Of a stretch of 64,000 bases of DNA, positions 45,897-54,894 are shown piece by piece. The stretch is taken from the NCBI RefSeq assembly GCF_001941345.1, contig NZ_CP009251.1, positions 2,356,001 through 2,420,000 of the forward strand, in the 5' to 3' direction. Below the pieces are notes generated by a model that saw only the letters and a list, made by a program, of their open reading frames with translations, made no database searches and was not told the DNA's origin. The stretch's first letter is position 1. Every line of letters starts with the position of its first letter. This stretch comes from Corynebacterium stationis (GTDB lineage Bacteria; Actinomycetota; Actinomycetes; Mycobacteriales; Mycobacteriaceae). A program made the translations under genes and the position numbers.

Positions 45897-46718
45897 ATGG
45901 AACAACGCCGGATCACATTTCAAGACACCGAACGCCGCTACGTTCTTATTCCGCCGGAGAACCCCGAAGACGGCCCGCAGGATCTGCTGCTGGTCTTTCA
46001 CGGTTCTTTGCAGTCGCCGAATGTGATCCGACGTTTTACTGATTTCACCTTTGATGCTCTGGCTAGCTGCAACACTATCGTTGCCTATCCCGGTGGAATC
46101 AAGAACCACTTCAATGATGCCCGCAAGCACCTGCCGGAGGTCACGCGTGAGCTGGGCACTGACGATGTTGGTTTTACCCACGCAATCATTGATGAGCTGA
46201 GGCAAAAGTTCAACATTGGCCGGATCTTCGCCTGCGGGTATTCCAATGGTGGGCAGATGGTGCTGCGCTTGCTTTTCGATGCCCCCGGGCTTCTCTCCGG
46301 GGCCGCCTTATTTGCCGCAACTTTGGCTGCTGGCGAGAACCTCGCCCCAACTAATCCGGTCGAGGCCTATCAGCCCACGCCGTTGTTGATGATTCACGGC
46401 ACCTTGGATGACAAGGCGCCTTATGAGGGCGGCATGGCCGGTATTCACGCCAAGCGCACCCGCGGCGAGGTCCTCTCAGCGCCTGCTACTGGCGCCTACT
46501 TTGCCGAGCGCAACGGCGCTGGCGCACCGCAGACTAGCAATCCTTACCCCGATGTAGAAATTACAACCTGGCCGGGTGACAACCGCGTGGAGCTGTGGAC
46601 TGTGCAAGACATGGGCCATGTTGTGCCTTCTGGAAAAGAACTCGACCCCCGCTTGGGAAAGAACACTGATTCTTTCACCGCAGCAGAGGTCGTAGCGGAA
46701 TTCTTCGAGCTAACCTAG
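45897..46718 (+). CDS. PHB depolymerase/feruloyl-esterase-like hydrolase
   Basis: The 273-residue alpha/beta-hydrolase has the oxyanion region VFHGS (33-37), a nucleophile elbow GYSNGG with Ser116, the Asp region MIHGTLDD and the catalytic His in DMGHVVPSG. These match the Esterase_PHB/LpqC family. It lacks a signal peptide, unlike LpqC, so it is cytoplasmic. Substrate is unknown. It begins 11 nt after znuB and may be expressed with the zinc importer, though no functional link is known. A terminator follows at 46749-46778. Confidence 0.85.
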   Translation: MEQRRITFQDTERRYVLIPPENPEDGPQDLLLVFHGSLQSPNVIRRFTDFTFDALASCNTIVAYPGGIKNHFNDARKHLPEVTRELGTDDVGFTHAIIDELRQKFNIGRIFACGYSNGGQMVLRLLFDAPGLLSGAALFAATLAAGENLAPTNPVEAYQPTPLLMIHGTLDDKAPYEGGMAGIHAKRTRGEVLSAPATGAYFAERNGAGAPQTSNPYPDVEITTWPGDNRVELWTVQDMGHVVPSGKELDPRLGKNTDSFTAAEVVAEFFELT

Positions 46719-46748
46719 CCCTTCCGGTTTTGCGCATGACTAATTAGC

Positions 46749-46778
46749 AGGTGTGCCGCGCCTTTTTGGGGCGCACCT
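46749..46778 (+). terminator. Terminator of the esterase gene
   Basis: AGGTGTGC and GCGCACCT pair through a G:T wobble around CGCGCCTTTTTGGG, which itself may pair. It lies 30 nt after the esterase stop and just before the convergent HNH gene. The T-run lies in the loop rather than after the stem, so this is a weak case. Confidence 0.45.
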
Positions 46779-46811
46779 ACTTCATGGGTGTGGAAGCACT
46801 GGTCGAGGCGA

Positions 46812-47942
46812 TTAGATGAGGTCCATCGCCCCCATGCTGCTCACGTGGTGGGTGTTGCCCACAAGTTTTCCGCCTGGGGTGTGCAGGCGGACTTTACCGC
46901 GGTGTCGGCGCATCCTGCCGCGCTTGGGTTTACCCGGACTTGGTCGTTTCCGTTTCTTGCGCGGGCCGTCATCGTCATTGACACCGTTGTGATACTTGCA
47001 CAGCATCGTCAGATTCGATGGCTTGGTATGCCCACCGTGTTTGTGTGCGTCGATGTGGTGGACCTGGCATCTATCGGCTGGTACGTTGCAGTCTGGCCAC
47101 GGGCACACCAGGTTTTCCGCCATGGCCAAGGTGCGCAGCTTCTCTGATGCGAAACGGGCTTCGTAGAGATTCACCGGGCCGGCGGTGGGGTGGAAAAGAC
47201 CGACATAGAGCTTGTCACCAAGGGAGCCGGCCATCGCAGCGTTGATGAATTCAGCGCGCGTCATGGTCGTGCCGTCGGATAAAGCAACAATGACGTCCTC
47301 GCCTTTGCCGCAGGAAACTTTCGCGAAATCATCAAGACCAATAGCAATCACAGTGCGGTATTCCGGCTTGATAAGCCCAGTGCCGTTGCCTTCGATTAAA
47401 TCCCAGAAGGGTTCTAACAAGGCTTCGGAACGAGGTCGGTCATTATCGTTTTCGACAGCGGCGTCAAGCGTCTTTTCTAAATCGGTAATACGACGTTGGG
47501 TATCGGTAATACTAATGGTGCGCAGGCCATCAATGACTCGGCCGACACGTACGCCCGGTTTCTTCTTGGTGTCGCCGCCTTCTTCCCTGACGCGCTTTTT
47601 CGCGTAGGCTTCGACTTCCTCGAGGCTGCCTTCGCGAGCGATAAGTTCGGCGCGCAGTTTCCAGGCGGCGCCGCGGGCTTTAAGCTTCTTCGCGTGCTTG
47701 TTTATCATCAACAAGTGATTGACGCTGAGCTGACGCTCTTCGGCGAGAGCTACCGCTTCGCGTTGGATGCGTGGGGAGTCGCACGGGCTAAAAAGCGTGC
47801 TTGCGAGGCGGGTGTAGTTTTTGGCTAAGGAAATTTCAATGCCGTCATCGGCTAAGTCATAGGGTGAGTATTCAGCGCACAGCCGGAGGAATCCGATGCC
47901 GTTGCTGGTGAGAAGCTTGAAGGCTTTCATTAATGGGTCCAT
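46812..47942 (-). CDS. HNH endonuclease (paralogue 2)
   Basis: The 376-residue paralogue of the HNH protein at 17.4 kb, on the opposite strand. From the DTQR(K/R)ITDLEKTLDAA region onward the proteins are nearly identical, including CPWPDCNVPADRCQVHHIDA and the final GGKLVGNTHHVSSMGAM. The N-terminal 60 residues differ strongly (MDPLMKAFKLLTSNGIGFLR against MDGQQIIKLFYTSGITILRD). This mosaic pattern fits past gene conversion. The start ATG at 47942 follows GGCTTTTAGTGTCGAAGTC, also found before paralogue 1. A dyad with two DnaA-box-like arms lies 52-103 nt upstream. It is isolated between unrelated genes. Confidence 0.88.
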   Translation of the reverse strand: MDPLMKAFKLLTSNGIGFLRLCAEYSPYDLADDGIEISLAKNYTRLASTLFSPCDSPRIQREAVALAEERQLSVNHLLMINKHAKKLKARGAAWKLRAELIAREGSLEEVEAYAKKRVREEGGDTKKKPGVRVGRVIDGLRTISITDTQRRITDLEKTLDAAVENDNDRPRSEALLEPFWDLIEGNGTGLIKPEYRTVIAIGLDDFAKVSCGKGEDVIVALSDGTTMTRAEFINAAMAGSLGDKLYVGLFHPTAGPVNLYEARFASEKLRTLAMAENLVCPWPDCNVPADRCQVHHIDAHKHGGHTKPSNLTMLCKYHNGVNDDDGPRKKRKRPSPGKPKRGRMRRHRGKVRLHTPGGKLVGNTHHVSSMGAMDLI

Positions 47943-47993
47943 GACTTCGACACTAAAAGCCTATGCAAGTCTTGGCTAGTGCAACAAGAAAAA

Positions 47994-48045
47994 CCTGTGG
48001 ATAACTACGTTGACACGTCACGCAGACGGTCAAGTTATCCACAGG
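47994..48045 (-). promoter_or_regulatory. Dyad with two DnaA-box arms upstream of HNH gene 2
   Basis: CCTGTGGATAAC (47994-48005) and GTTATCCACAGG (48034-48045) are perfect 12-bp complements; each holds the DnaA-box sequence TTATCCACA. Within the 28-nt spacer TGACACGTCA forms an inner near-palindrome. Read toward the HNH gene, the left part equals the element before paralogue 1. Function unknown: operator, origin-like site, or nuclease target. Confidence 0.6.
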
Positions 48046-48103
48046 CGAGGCATTTTAGCCCTGGGAAAGCCGGTTCGGCTTTCTAAGGCTTGTGCAAGAA
48101 GCT

Positions 48104-49060
48104 TTAGCTTTCTTGTGCGGCGACGCGGCGCTGGCGGGCGAACTCCGAGAGAACCGCGCCGGCGGCGACAGAAGCGTTGAGGGATTCTACCCAGCTGGTC
48201 ATTGGGATGGACATGATAACGTCGCAGTTTTCTTTGACCAAACGCGAGATGCCCTTGCCTTCAGAACCGATGACAATAACAACTGGGTCTTTGCCGCCCT
48301 TGTAGGTATCCAGCGTGTGCTCACCGCCGGCATCCAGACCAACGACCTGGTAGCCGTTCTTCTGGAATTCCTGCACGGTGCGGGTCATGTTGGTCTCACG
48401 CGCAACGGGCAGACGCGCTGCGGTACCCGCGGAGGTACGCCATGCTACTGCGGTCACGGATGCTGAGCGACGCTCTGGGATAATCACGCCATCGCCGCCG
48501 AAAGCAGCAACGGAGCGGATAACCGCGCCTAAGTTACGTGGGTCGGTGATGTTGTCCAAGATAACGAACATGCCTGGTTCTGGCTTGTCGGCTGCCCGCG
48601 CAATCAAGTCATGCACATCGGCGTACTTGTACGGCGGAATCTGCAAGCCAATGCCCTGGTGCATGCCGTTGCCGGTCATCTGATCCATGGCGTGGCGCTG
48701 TACTTCCAAGATAGGAAGGTTGCGCGCATTCGCGATGGCTACGGCTTCGGACAGGCGTTCATCGTTACGCGTGCCCTGCACGATGTAGAGGCTGGTTGCA
48801 GGAACCTTCGCGTGCAGGCACTCGATGACCGGGTTGCGGCCAACGACCATCTCCGCGGTTTCCTTCTCGTGGCGTCCGGAGTCGCGGCGTTGGCGCTGCA
48901 GCTTCGCCTTGTGCTTAGCGTGGTAAACGCGGTCCTCTGCCTTTGGCGTAGGCCCCTTGCCTTCAAGCCCTTTGCGGCGCTGGCCGCCGGTGCCTTTCAC
49001 AGCACCCTTCTTATTGGTTTTACGGGGACCTGCGCCGCCGCGGCCGTGAGTACGTGCCAT
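48104..49060 (-). CDS. rlmB: 23S rRNA (guanosine-2'-O-)-methyltransferase RlmB-type
   Basis: The 318-residue SpoU-family enzyme has a basic, Gly/Lys-rich N-terminal extension (about 1-60) ending in KLQRQRRDSG, a substrate-binding domain with GRNPVIECLHAKVPATSLY, and the knotted methyltransferase domain with the three motifs: LDNITDPRNLGAVIRSVAAF, IVIGSEGKGISRLV and IPMTSWVESLNASVAAGAVL. It would methylate the ribose of 23S rRNA G2251 or a related site. It follows cysS at 24 nt on the same strand, and the pair is a common actinobacterial operon. The basic extension may bind rRNA. Confidence 0.92.
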   Translation of the reverse strand: MARTHGRGGAGPRKTNKKGAVKGTGGQRRKGLEGKGPTPKAEDRVYHAKHKAKLQRQRRDSGRHEKETAEMVVGRNPVIECLHAKVPATSLYIVQGTRNDERLSEAVAIANARNLPILEVQRHAMDQMTGNGMHQGIGLQIPPYKYADVHDLIARAADKPEPGMFVILDNITDPRNLGAVIRSVAAFGGDGVIIPERRSASVTAVAWRTSAGTAARLPVARETNMTRTVQEFQKNGYQVVGLDAGGEHTLDTYKGGKDPVVIVIGSEGKGISRLVKENCDVIMSIPMTSWVESLNASVAAGAVLSEFARQRRVAAQES

Positions 49061-49084
49061 AGTGTGTTTCTCCTTAAAGGTGGT

Positions 49085-50473
49085 TTAATTCAGCGACCAC
49101 TTAGCGCCATCAGCAGAATCAGTCACCGTAATTCCTGCTTCAGCGAGACGATCGCGGACTTCATCAGCAACAGCCCAGTTCTTTTCTGCACGAGCTTGAG
49201 CGCGACGTGCAAGTTCAGCCTGAACCAAAACATCTAACGCCTCCAAAGCCGCGGAATCATCAGATTCACCGGCTCCCCACTGATTACTCAATGGGTCAAA
49301 ACCTAAAATCTCAGCCATGCGGCGAACGGATTCAGCAAGCTTTTGTGCAGTCTGCTCATCGGAAGCAGAAAGGGCCTTATTGCCCTCACGAACAGCAACG
49401 TGAATTTCCGCCAGAGCCTTCGGAACAGAGAAGTCATCATTCATGGCCTTCTCAAAACCTTCGGTCCACTGACCTAATTCCACGTTGTCAAAGCGTGCTA
49501 GGAACTCCTCGATGCGACGGTAGCCTGCGGCTGCCTCGGTCAACGCACCTTCGGAGTACTCCAGAACAGAGCGATAATGTGCAGAACCAAGATAATAGCG
49601 CAATTCTTGCGGACGAACTATATCGAGCAAATTATCTACCGCTAAAACATTGCCCAAAGATTTCGACATCTTCTCGCCAGCCATGGTTACCCAGTGGTTG
49701 TGCATCCAGAAATTAGCAAAATCATCGCCAGCCGCGTGCGACTGCGCAATCTCATTCTCGTGGTGCGGGAACTGCAAGTCCAAGCCACCGCCGTGGATGT
49801 CAAAGCTCGAGCCTAAGTAGTAGGTCGACATCGCCGAGCACTCCAGGTGCCAACCAGGACGTCCTTCGCCCCAAGGGGTTGGCCAGGAAGGCTCGCCTGG
49901 TTTGGCGGCTTTCCACAGCGCGAAGTCTTGGGGCCTGCGTTTGCCCACGACATCGGTTTCGCCTTGTTCCATTTCTTCGACGCGGTTGCCAGACAGGGAG
50001 CCGTAGTCGGAGCCTTCGGCGTTTACCCAGGCAGCGACATCAAAGTAGACAGAGCCTTCCGCTTCATAGGCAAAGCCGCGGTCAATAAGGCGCTGCATGT
50101 AATCCACCATCTGGGTAACAAAGCCAGTGGCGCGTGGCTCTACCGAAGGCGGCAGCACACCAAGGGTGTTATAAGCCTTGGTAAATTCACGCTCGTAGGT
50201 AGAAACCCACTCCCACCACGGGCGGTTGTGCTCGGCAGCCTTATTTAAAATCTTGTCATCGATGTCGGTGACATTGCGGACAAAAGCGACATCTAGGCCT
50301 TGGGCGGAAAGCCAGCGGCGCACAATATCAAAGGCCACGCCGGAGCGCAGGTGGCCGATGTGCGGCTTGGCTTGTGGGGTGGCACCACACAAGTAGATCG
50401 AAACATGGCCGGGCCTAATCGGCTCAAAATCGCGCAACGAACGGGTAGCGGTGTCATAAATTCGTAGGTTCAC
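49085..50473 (-). CDS. cysS: Cysteinyl-tRNA synthetase
   Basis: CysS charges tRNA-Cys. The 462-residue class I synthetase has the HIGH-type motif [14 protein letters not shown] (about 36-49), [10 protein letters not shown] (about 267-276), zinc ligands including YLCGATPQA and LECSAMS, and [14 protein letters not shown]. The GTG at 50473 is probably leaderless: TAGACT (50481-50486) ends 7 nt before it. rlmB follows at 24 nt. The related MshC enzyme of mycothiol synthesis has a similar sequence, but the length and anticodon-binding tail here favour CysS. Confidence 0.96.
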   Translation of the reverse strand: MNLRIYDTATRSLRDFEPIRPGHVSIYLCGATPQAKPHIGHLRSGVAFDIVRRWLSAQGLDVAFVRNVTDIDDKILNKAAEHNRPWWEWVSTYEREFTKAYNTLGVLPPSVEPRATGFVTQMVDYMQRLIDRGFAYEAEGSVYFDVAAWVNAEGSDYGSLSGNRVEEMEQGETDVVGKRRPQDFALWKAAKPGEPSWPTPWGEGRPGWHLECSAMSTYYLGSSFDIHGGGLDLQFPHHENEIAQSHAAGDDFANFWMHNHWVTMAGEKMSKSLGNVLAVDNLLDIVRPQELRYYLGSAHYRSVLEYSEGALTEAAAGYRRIEEFLARFDNVELGQWTEGFEKAMNDDFSVPKALAEIHVAVREGNKALSASDEQTAQKLAESVRRMAEILGFDPLSNQWGAGESDDSAALEALDVLVQAELARRAQARAEKNWAVADEVRDRLAEAGITVTDSADGAKWSLN

Positions 50474-50528
50474 CAGTCCTAGTCTACCGGCGTTGTTCCG
50501 GATTACTCAGGCACTACGCGCAAAGAAG

Positions 50529-51293
50529 CTACTGCGGTTTATTCTGCTGGATGAACTTGTAATAATCCACGTTGTTCAATCTGCTGGCGGCCGCTTCATC
50601 GACGATAACGGTGGCATGTGGGTGGATCTGCAGGACTGAAGCAGGACACGCGGCACTTAAGGGGCCTTCAACCAACTGCGCTACAGCATGAGCTTTGTGC
50701 TCACCGGTTGCGATGAGCACGAGCTGCCCGGCGCGCTGGATAGTGCCCAGTCCTTGGGTGACCACGTGGATGGGGACTTCGTCGAGGGAATTAAAAAAGC
50801 GTGCGTTATCCGCCACGGTCTGCGGATGCAAGGTCTTCATCCGCGTCAATGACGACAAGGAGCTAGCTGGTTCGTTAAAGCCGACGTGTCCGTTGGTGCC
50901 GATGCCGAGCAGCTGCACATCAATGCCACCTGCGTCCACGATGGCTTGTTCATATCCAGCACATGCGGCAGGGACATCGTCGGCTAGGCCGTTAGGGATA
51001 TGAACATCCGCCGGATCAATATCCACGTGATCAGAAAACTCATCGTGGATCACGCGGTAATAGCTTTGCTCATGCTCGATAGGCAGGCCAACGTATTCAT
51101 CGAGCGCAAACATCGTGCAGCCGGCAAAACTGACTTCGCCGGCTTTATGGCGGCGGATAAGTTCCTGATAGGTCAGCAACGGAGTCGATCCGGTTGCAAC
51201 TCCCAAGACGCCGCCGTCATTGGCGTAGCCTTGGAGAATATCCGCTGCCTGCACAGCGACATCATGCGGTGAGTCGCAGACGATGATTTCCAT
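50529..51293 (-). CDS. nagB: Glucosamine-6-phosphate deaminase
   Basis: NagB converts glucosamine-6-phosphate to fructose-6-phosphate and ammonia, feeding amino sugar into glycolysis. The 254-residue protein has the family motif VLGVATGSTPLLTYQEL (29-45), FALDEYVGLPIEHEQSYYRV (62-81) and LGIGTNGHVGFNEPAS, with catalytic Asp, His and Glu. ATG 51293 follows AAGGGGAAG, and a stop codon TAA sits directly before it. It is last in the nagE-nagB unit. The deacetylase NagA, normally between uptake and deaminase, is not visible in the window. Confidence 0.96.
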   Translation of the reverse strand: MEIIVCDSPHDVAVQAADILQGYANDGGVLGVATGSTPLLTYQELIRRHKAGEVSFAGCTMFALDEYVGLPIEHEQSYYRVIHDEFSDHVDIDPADVHIPNGLADDVPAACAGYEQAIVDAGGIDVQLLGIGTNGHVGFNEPASSLSSLTRMKTLHPQTVADNARFFNSLDEVPIHVVTQGLGTIQRAGQLVLIATGEHKAHAVAQLVEGPLSAACPASVLQIHPHATVIVDEAAASRLNNVDYYKFIQQNKPQ

Positions 51294-51422
51294 TTAGGCT
51301 TCCCCTTGCTTCAATTCCTGCGTGTTCAATACCGTGGCTTCGATACCTTCTTCATAATACGGCTGCGCGCCATTGTATAGCGCACAGCCCGCCGTTAGGA
51401 GCTCTCTAGTGCTACCGCAGCG
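51294..51422 (-). pseudogene. Possible C-terminal gene remnant between nagE and nagB
   Basis: Directly after the nagE stop, in the same frame, 42 codons without a stop encode a stretch with ALYNGAQPYYEEGIEATVLN and then QELKQGEA, ending in TAA that touches the nagB ATG. Codon use looks ordinary, but no start exists. It resembles the last part of a protein left by a deletion between the two genes. A chance open frame cannot be excluded, and the family is not recognised. Confidence 0.4.
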
Positions 51423-53555
51423 CTACTTCAGTGCCACCTCTGCGGCGACAGAGCCCTTCCCCTGCGCCAGGTGAACCGAAGATGTTTGAGTCTTCGTCGG
51501 CATCACTACCGCGATGGTGAGATCGACACCTTGGGCACGCAAAGCCTTGGCATCTACGCGCACGATAGGCTGGCCAGTTTCTACAAATTGGCCTTGTTCC
51601 ACCAAGCGCGTGAATCCTTCGCCTTTGAGTTTGACCGTATCGAAGCCAATATGGACGAGCACTTCTAGACCAGCACTGGTGGTAAGCGAGAATGCGTGGT
51701 TGGTCTTGAACACCATGTCGAGCTTGCCCGATGCCGGCGCACAGACATCAAAGACGGCAGCCGTGCTGGCTGGAACCAAGGCGAAGCCATCGCCGATGGA
51801 CTTGGAAGCAAAGGCATCATCGGATACACCCTCGAGTGCTATCACTTGGCCGACGGTGGGTTTGGAAAGCTCTACCGTCGTGCCGGTTAGGACGGCTGTG
51901 GCCGGCTGATCGAGTTCGGAGGCAGGGCGCTCCCCGATAAGCTCAGCATCCGCGCCGGATTGAGCCAGCAAGCGTGCGACTTCGTCATAGACAAACTGGA
52001 CTTTGGTGCCCACGATGACTTGGATCGATTGCTTTGTCGGTCGCACCATACCGGAGGCGGCGGCTTTGCGGATGAGGGATTCATCGACAAGCGAAGCGTC
52101 GTGAACGTGTGTGCGCAGCCTGGTGGAGCAATAGTCGATGGAGTCGATGTTGTTCTTGCCGCCAAGCCCCTGAATGATTTGCTCGGCGGTATGGGTATTG
52201 GCGTTGTCAGCGCCGCCTTTCGATGCCCCAGGACGCGCGATATCGGTAAAGGCATCGAAGCTCGCACCGCCATCTTCCGATTCATCGTCATCGCGTCCGG
52301 GGGTTTTGATGTTAAACAGGCCGATGAGCGCGTAGAAGATGCCGAGGTAGGCGAAGAAGTAGATAACGCCCATCACCAGCAACATCCACCATTGATTGGC
52401 CAGCGGGTTTTGCGAGGAGAGCAAGAAGTCCACCGCACCGGCACTAAATCCGAAGCCGGCGGTCCAGCCCATGGCAGAAGCAATCGCCAAAGAGATACCG
52501 GTAAGGGTGGCGTGCACCAGGTACAACAGCGGTGCGAGGAACATGAAAGAGAATTCCAGCGGCTCGGTGACACCGGTGAAAAAGGAGGCTACGGCTGCAG
52601 CCATCATCAGCGCGCCCACTGCTTTGCGACGTTTCGTCTTTGCACGCAAGTAGATGGCCAGTGCTGCGCCGGGCAGGCCGAACATCATGATTGGAAAGAA
52701 ACCCGCTTGGTATTGGCCAACCACGCCGATGACTTCACAGGTGGTGCCGTCCCATACGCCAGGGCAGCTGAGCGCGTCAGTGGCGGCAGCAGCGGCGTCG
52801 ATGGTGACGGGGCCCTCTTGGAATTTGCGAATATCGTCAATGCCCATGACGTCGAACCAGAACACGGAGTTCAGCGCGTGGTGTAGCCCGGTGGGAATGA
52901 GCAAGCGGTTGGCAAACCCGTAGAGACCAGCACCGACAGCGCCGAGTCCTTGAATCCAGGCGCCGAAGGAAAAGAGCGCGGAGTAGACCAGCGGCCAGAT
53001 AATGTACATGATGCCGGCGACGACTGCGGAGAAGATGGAAGATAGAATCGGGACCAAACGCCGGCCGGAGAAGAAGGCGAAGGCATCAGGTAGCTGGGTT
53101 TGATAAAAGCGGTTATAAATCCAAGCCGCGAGAATACCAATCATGATGCCGAATAGGACATTGCCGTAGCCAACAGCGTCCCAACCGGATTCGGCCCAGC
53201 GCAGTGCTTCATCGCCGGTAAGTTCTGTGGGTTCTATGCCGCGGTAGCCCGCCACGGCTTCCGGTCCAATGAGATTAACCAGCGTGGCAAAGCCGACGAA
53301 CCCGGCAAGGGCCGCGGCACCACTGTTGTCTCTGGAGAGTCCATAGGCAATGGCAATAGCGAAAATAACGCCTAAGTTATCCAGTACGGCTGCGCCGGTC
53401 TTGAGCAGCAGGTCGCCATAGATTACCGCTCCTTCGCCGCCAACTGAGGTAATCCAGTAGCCAATACCCATCATCAGTGCGGCTAGCGGCATGACCGCCA
53501 CCGCACCCATTAATGCTTTTCCGAGTCGCTGCAGCGGCTCCATGATTTTATCCAT
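51423..53555 (-). CDS. nagE: PTS N-acetylglucosamine-type permease, EIICBA
   Basis: The 710-residue permease imports and phosphorylates N-acetylglucosamine (or glucose) with phosphate from HPr. Domains in order: EIIC (about 10-400) with LPAAALMM-like spans, FGLPGAALAIYLRAK and GVTEPLEFSFMFLAP; EIIB (about 440-530) with the phospho-Cys in DYCSTRLRTHV; and EIIA (about 560-710) with the phospho-His in LEVLVHIGFDTVKLKGEGF. The start is ATG 53555: AAAGGGG lies 11 nt upstream, and the longer frame lacks such a site. Pairing with nagB points to GlcNAc as the sugar. Sugar specificity is inferred, since glucose and GlcNAc permeases share this fold. Confidence 0.93.
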   Translation of the reverse strand: MDKIMEPLQRLGKALMGAVAVMPLAALMMGIGYWITSVGGEGAVIYGDLLLKTGAAVLDNLGVIFAIAIAYGLSRDNSGAAALAGFVGFATLVNLIGPEAVAGYRGIEPTELTGDEALRWAESGWDAVGYGNVLFGIMIGILAAWIYNRFYQTQLPDAFAFFSGRRLVPILSSIFSAVVAGIMYIIWPLVYSALFSFGAWIQGLGAVGAGLYGFANRLLIPTGLHHALNSVFWFDVMGIDDIRKFQEGPVTIDAAAAATDALSCPGVWDGTTCEVIGVVGQYQAGFFPIMMFGLPGAALAIYLRAKTKRRKAVGALMMAAAVASFFTGVTEPLEFSFMFLAPLLYLVHATLTGISLAIASAMGWTAGFGFSAGAVDFLLSSQNPLANQWWMLLVMGVIYFFAYLGIFYALIGLFNIKTPGRDDDESEDGGASFDAFTDIARPGASKGGADNANTHTAEQIIQGLGGKNNIDSIDYCSTRLRTHVHDASLVDESLIRKAAASGMVRPTKQSIQVIVGTKVQFVYDEVARLLAQSGADAELIGERPASELDQPATAVLTGTTVELSKPTVGQVIALEGVSDDAFASKSIGDGFALVPASTAAVFDVCAPASGKLDMVFKTNHAFSLTTSAGLEVLVHIGFDTVKLKGEGFTRLVEQGQFVETGQPIVRVDAKALRAQGVDLTIAVVMPTKTQTSSVHLAQGKGSVAAEVALK

Positions 53556-53685
53556 TGCGCCAGCGCCCCTTTCTGCTGATGTTGTCACAAAAGCGCGGGC
53601 CAGGATCCAAAGCAAGGGTAACCTCGCTCACACTGTGTGCGGTTCGTTTAAACCTAACACGCATGAGCGCTCAAAGCGATGGGTT

Positions 53686-54174
53686 TTAGGCTTTCCAGAC
53701 CACAGCCGTAGCGATCGCCGCGCGGCCTTCGCCGCTGCCGGTAAAGCCCATGTGGTCAGTGGTCGTAGCCGAAATAGAGACCGGGGCGCCGAGAATTTCC
53801 GACAGCACGTGCTGTGCTTCTTCCCGCCGCGGGCCCATTTTCGGGGTTTGCGCAATCATCTGCGCGGCTGCATTTCCGATGACAAATCCATGCGATTCCA
53901 GCAGCTCACGACATTCACGCAACAGACGCTCACCAGAGACATTGTCATATTCTTTACGCCCCACGCCGACGAATGAGCCGAGGTCGCCGAGGTTGGCGGC
54001 AGAGAGGAGGGCATCGACAAGCGCATGCGATACCACGTCCCCATCGGAATGCCCTTCGCAGCCTGCAACCCCTTCAAATAACAATCCGGCAATCCAGCAG
54101 TCTTTGCCTTTTTCAATCTGGTGGGCATCGAAAGCCGTGCCCACGCGCGGGATAATCGGTTGCGAGGAAGTCAT
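53686..54174 (-). CDS. ispF: 2-C-methyl-D-erythritol 2,4-cyclodiphosphate synthase
   Basis: IspF forms the cyclic diphosphate intermediate of the MEP isoprenoid pathway. The 162-residue trimeric enzyme has zinc ligands in FDAHQ (Asp and His near residues 16-18) and the His in [19 protein letters not shown], plus the final [18 protein letters not shown]. It begins 21 nt after ispD on the same strand. The unit carD-ispD-ispF is the common arrangement in mycobacteria and corynebacteria. The start and length match the family. Confidence 0.97.
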   Translation of the reverse strand: MTSSQPIIPRVGTAFDAHQIEKGKDCWIAGLLFEGVAGCEGHSDGDVVSHALVDALLSAANLGDLGSFVGVGRKEYDNVSGERLLRECRELLESHGFVIGNAAAQMIAQTPKMGPRREEAQHVLSEILGAPVSISATTTDHMGFTGSGEGRAAIATAVVWKA

Positions 54175-54195
54175 GTTCTTTACTTCTTTCTGGTT

Positions 54196-54891
54196 TTAGG
54201 AAGTTAAAAGGGCATTGGCCAAGGTCAAATCAAGCGGAGTGGTGATTTTAAAGGCCATGGAATCACCCTCGACGGTGGTCACCTGCTGGCCGTACCACTC
54301 CATCAAGCTGGCATCATCGGTAGCGACGAAACTGCGTGTCTGGCTGCTGAAGTACTTTTCATTTGCCGCACGCAACGTCGCCAAATCGAAAGCCTGCGGG
54401 GTTTGAACCGCGCGCAACGCGGAGCGATCCGGGGTATCTACCACCACGGTGTGCGATACGCGCTTGATAGTATCCGCCACCGGAACCACCGGGATGACGG
54501 CTTTCGCGCCTGCCTGGGCTGCCTCTACTACGCGGGCAATCATCGCCGGCGGCGTCAACGCCCGCGCTGCATCATGAACCAGGACAATGCCCTCATCATG
54601 TGGAATCGACTGCAGGCCTGCCCATACGGAATCTGCCCGCTCATCGCTGCCGTGAACAAACCGCACGCGCTCTATCAACCCAGCTTGAGTAAAGATTTCG
54701 CGCGCGTGGTATTCCATACTTGCGGCAACGATAACCGCAACATCATCGACTACCCCCGAATCCAACATGGCACGAACTGAGCGCTCGACGAGACTGTGGC
54801 CTTGCAACTGGACATAGGCCTTGGGCAATGCTGCACCTAGACGAGTGCCCTGGCCAGCAGCTGCGACCAGGGCACTAACGCGTGAAACCAC
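54196..54891 (-). CDS. ispD: 2-C-methyl-D-erythritol 4-phosphate cytidylyltransferase
   Basis: IspD transfers CMP to methylerythritol phosphate, third step of the MEP pathway. The 231-residue protein has the nucleotide-binding loop ALVAAAGQGTRLGAALPKAYV (7-27), LVHDAARALTPP and KRVSHTVVVDTPDRS, QTPQAFD and VATDDASLMEW. It starts 3 nt after the carD stop, so translation is coupled. Downstream ispF begins 21 nt later. The three genes should come from one transcript. Confidence 0.97.
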   Translation of the reverse strand: MVSRVSALVAAAGQGTRLGAALPKAYVQLQGHSLVERSVRAMLDSGVVDDVAVIVAASMEYHAREIFTQAGLIERVRFVHGSDERADSVWAGLQSIPHDEGIVLVHDAARALTPPAMIARVVEAAQAGAKAVIPVVPVADTIKRVSHTVVVDTPDRSALRAVQTPQAFDLATLRAANEKYFSSQTRSFVATDDASLMEWYGQQVTTVEGDSMAFKITTPLDLTLANALLTS

Positions 54892-54894
54892 TAT

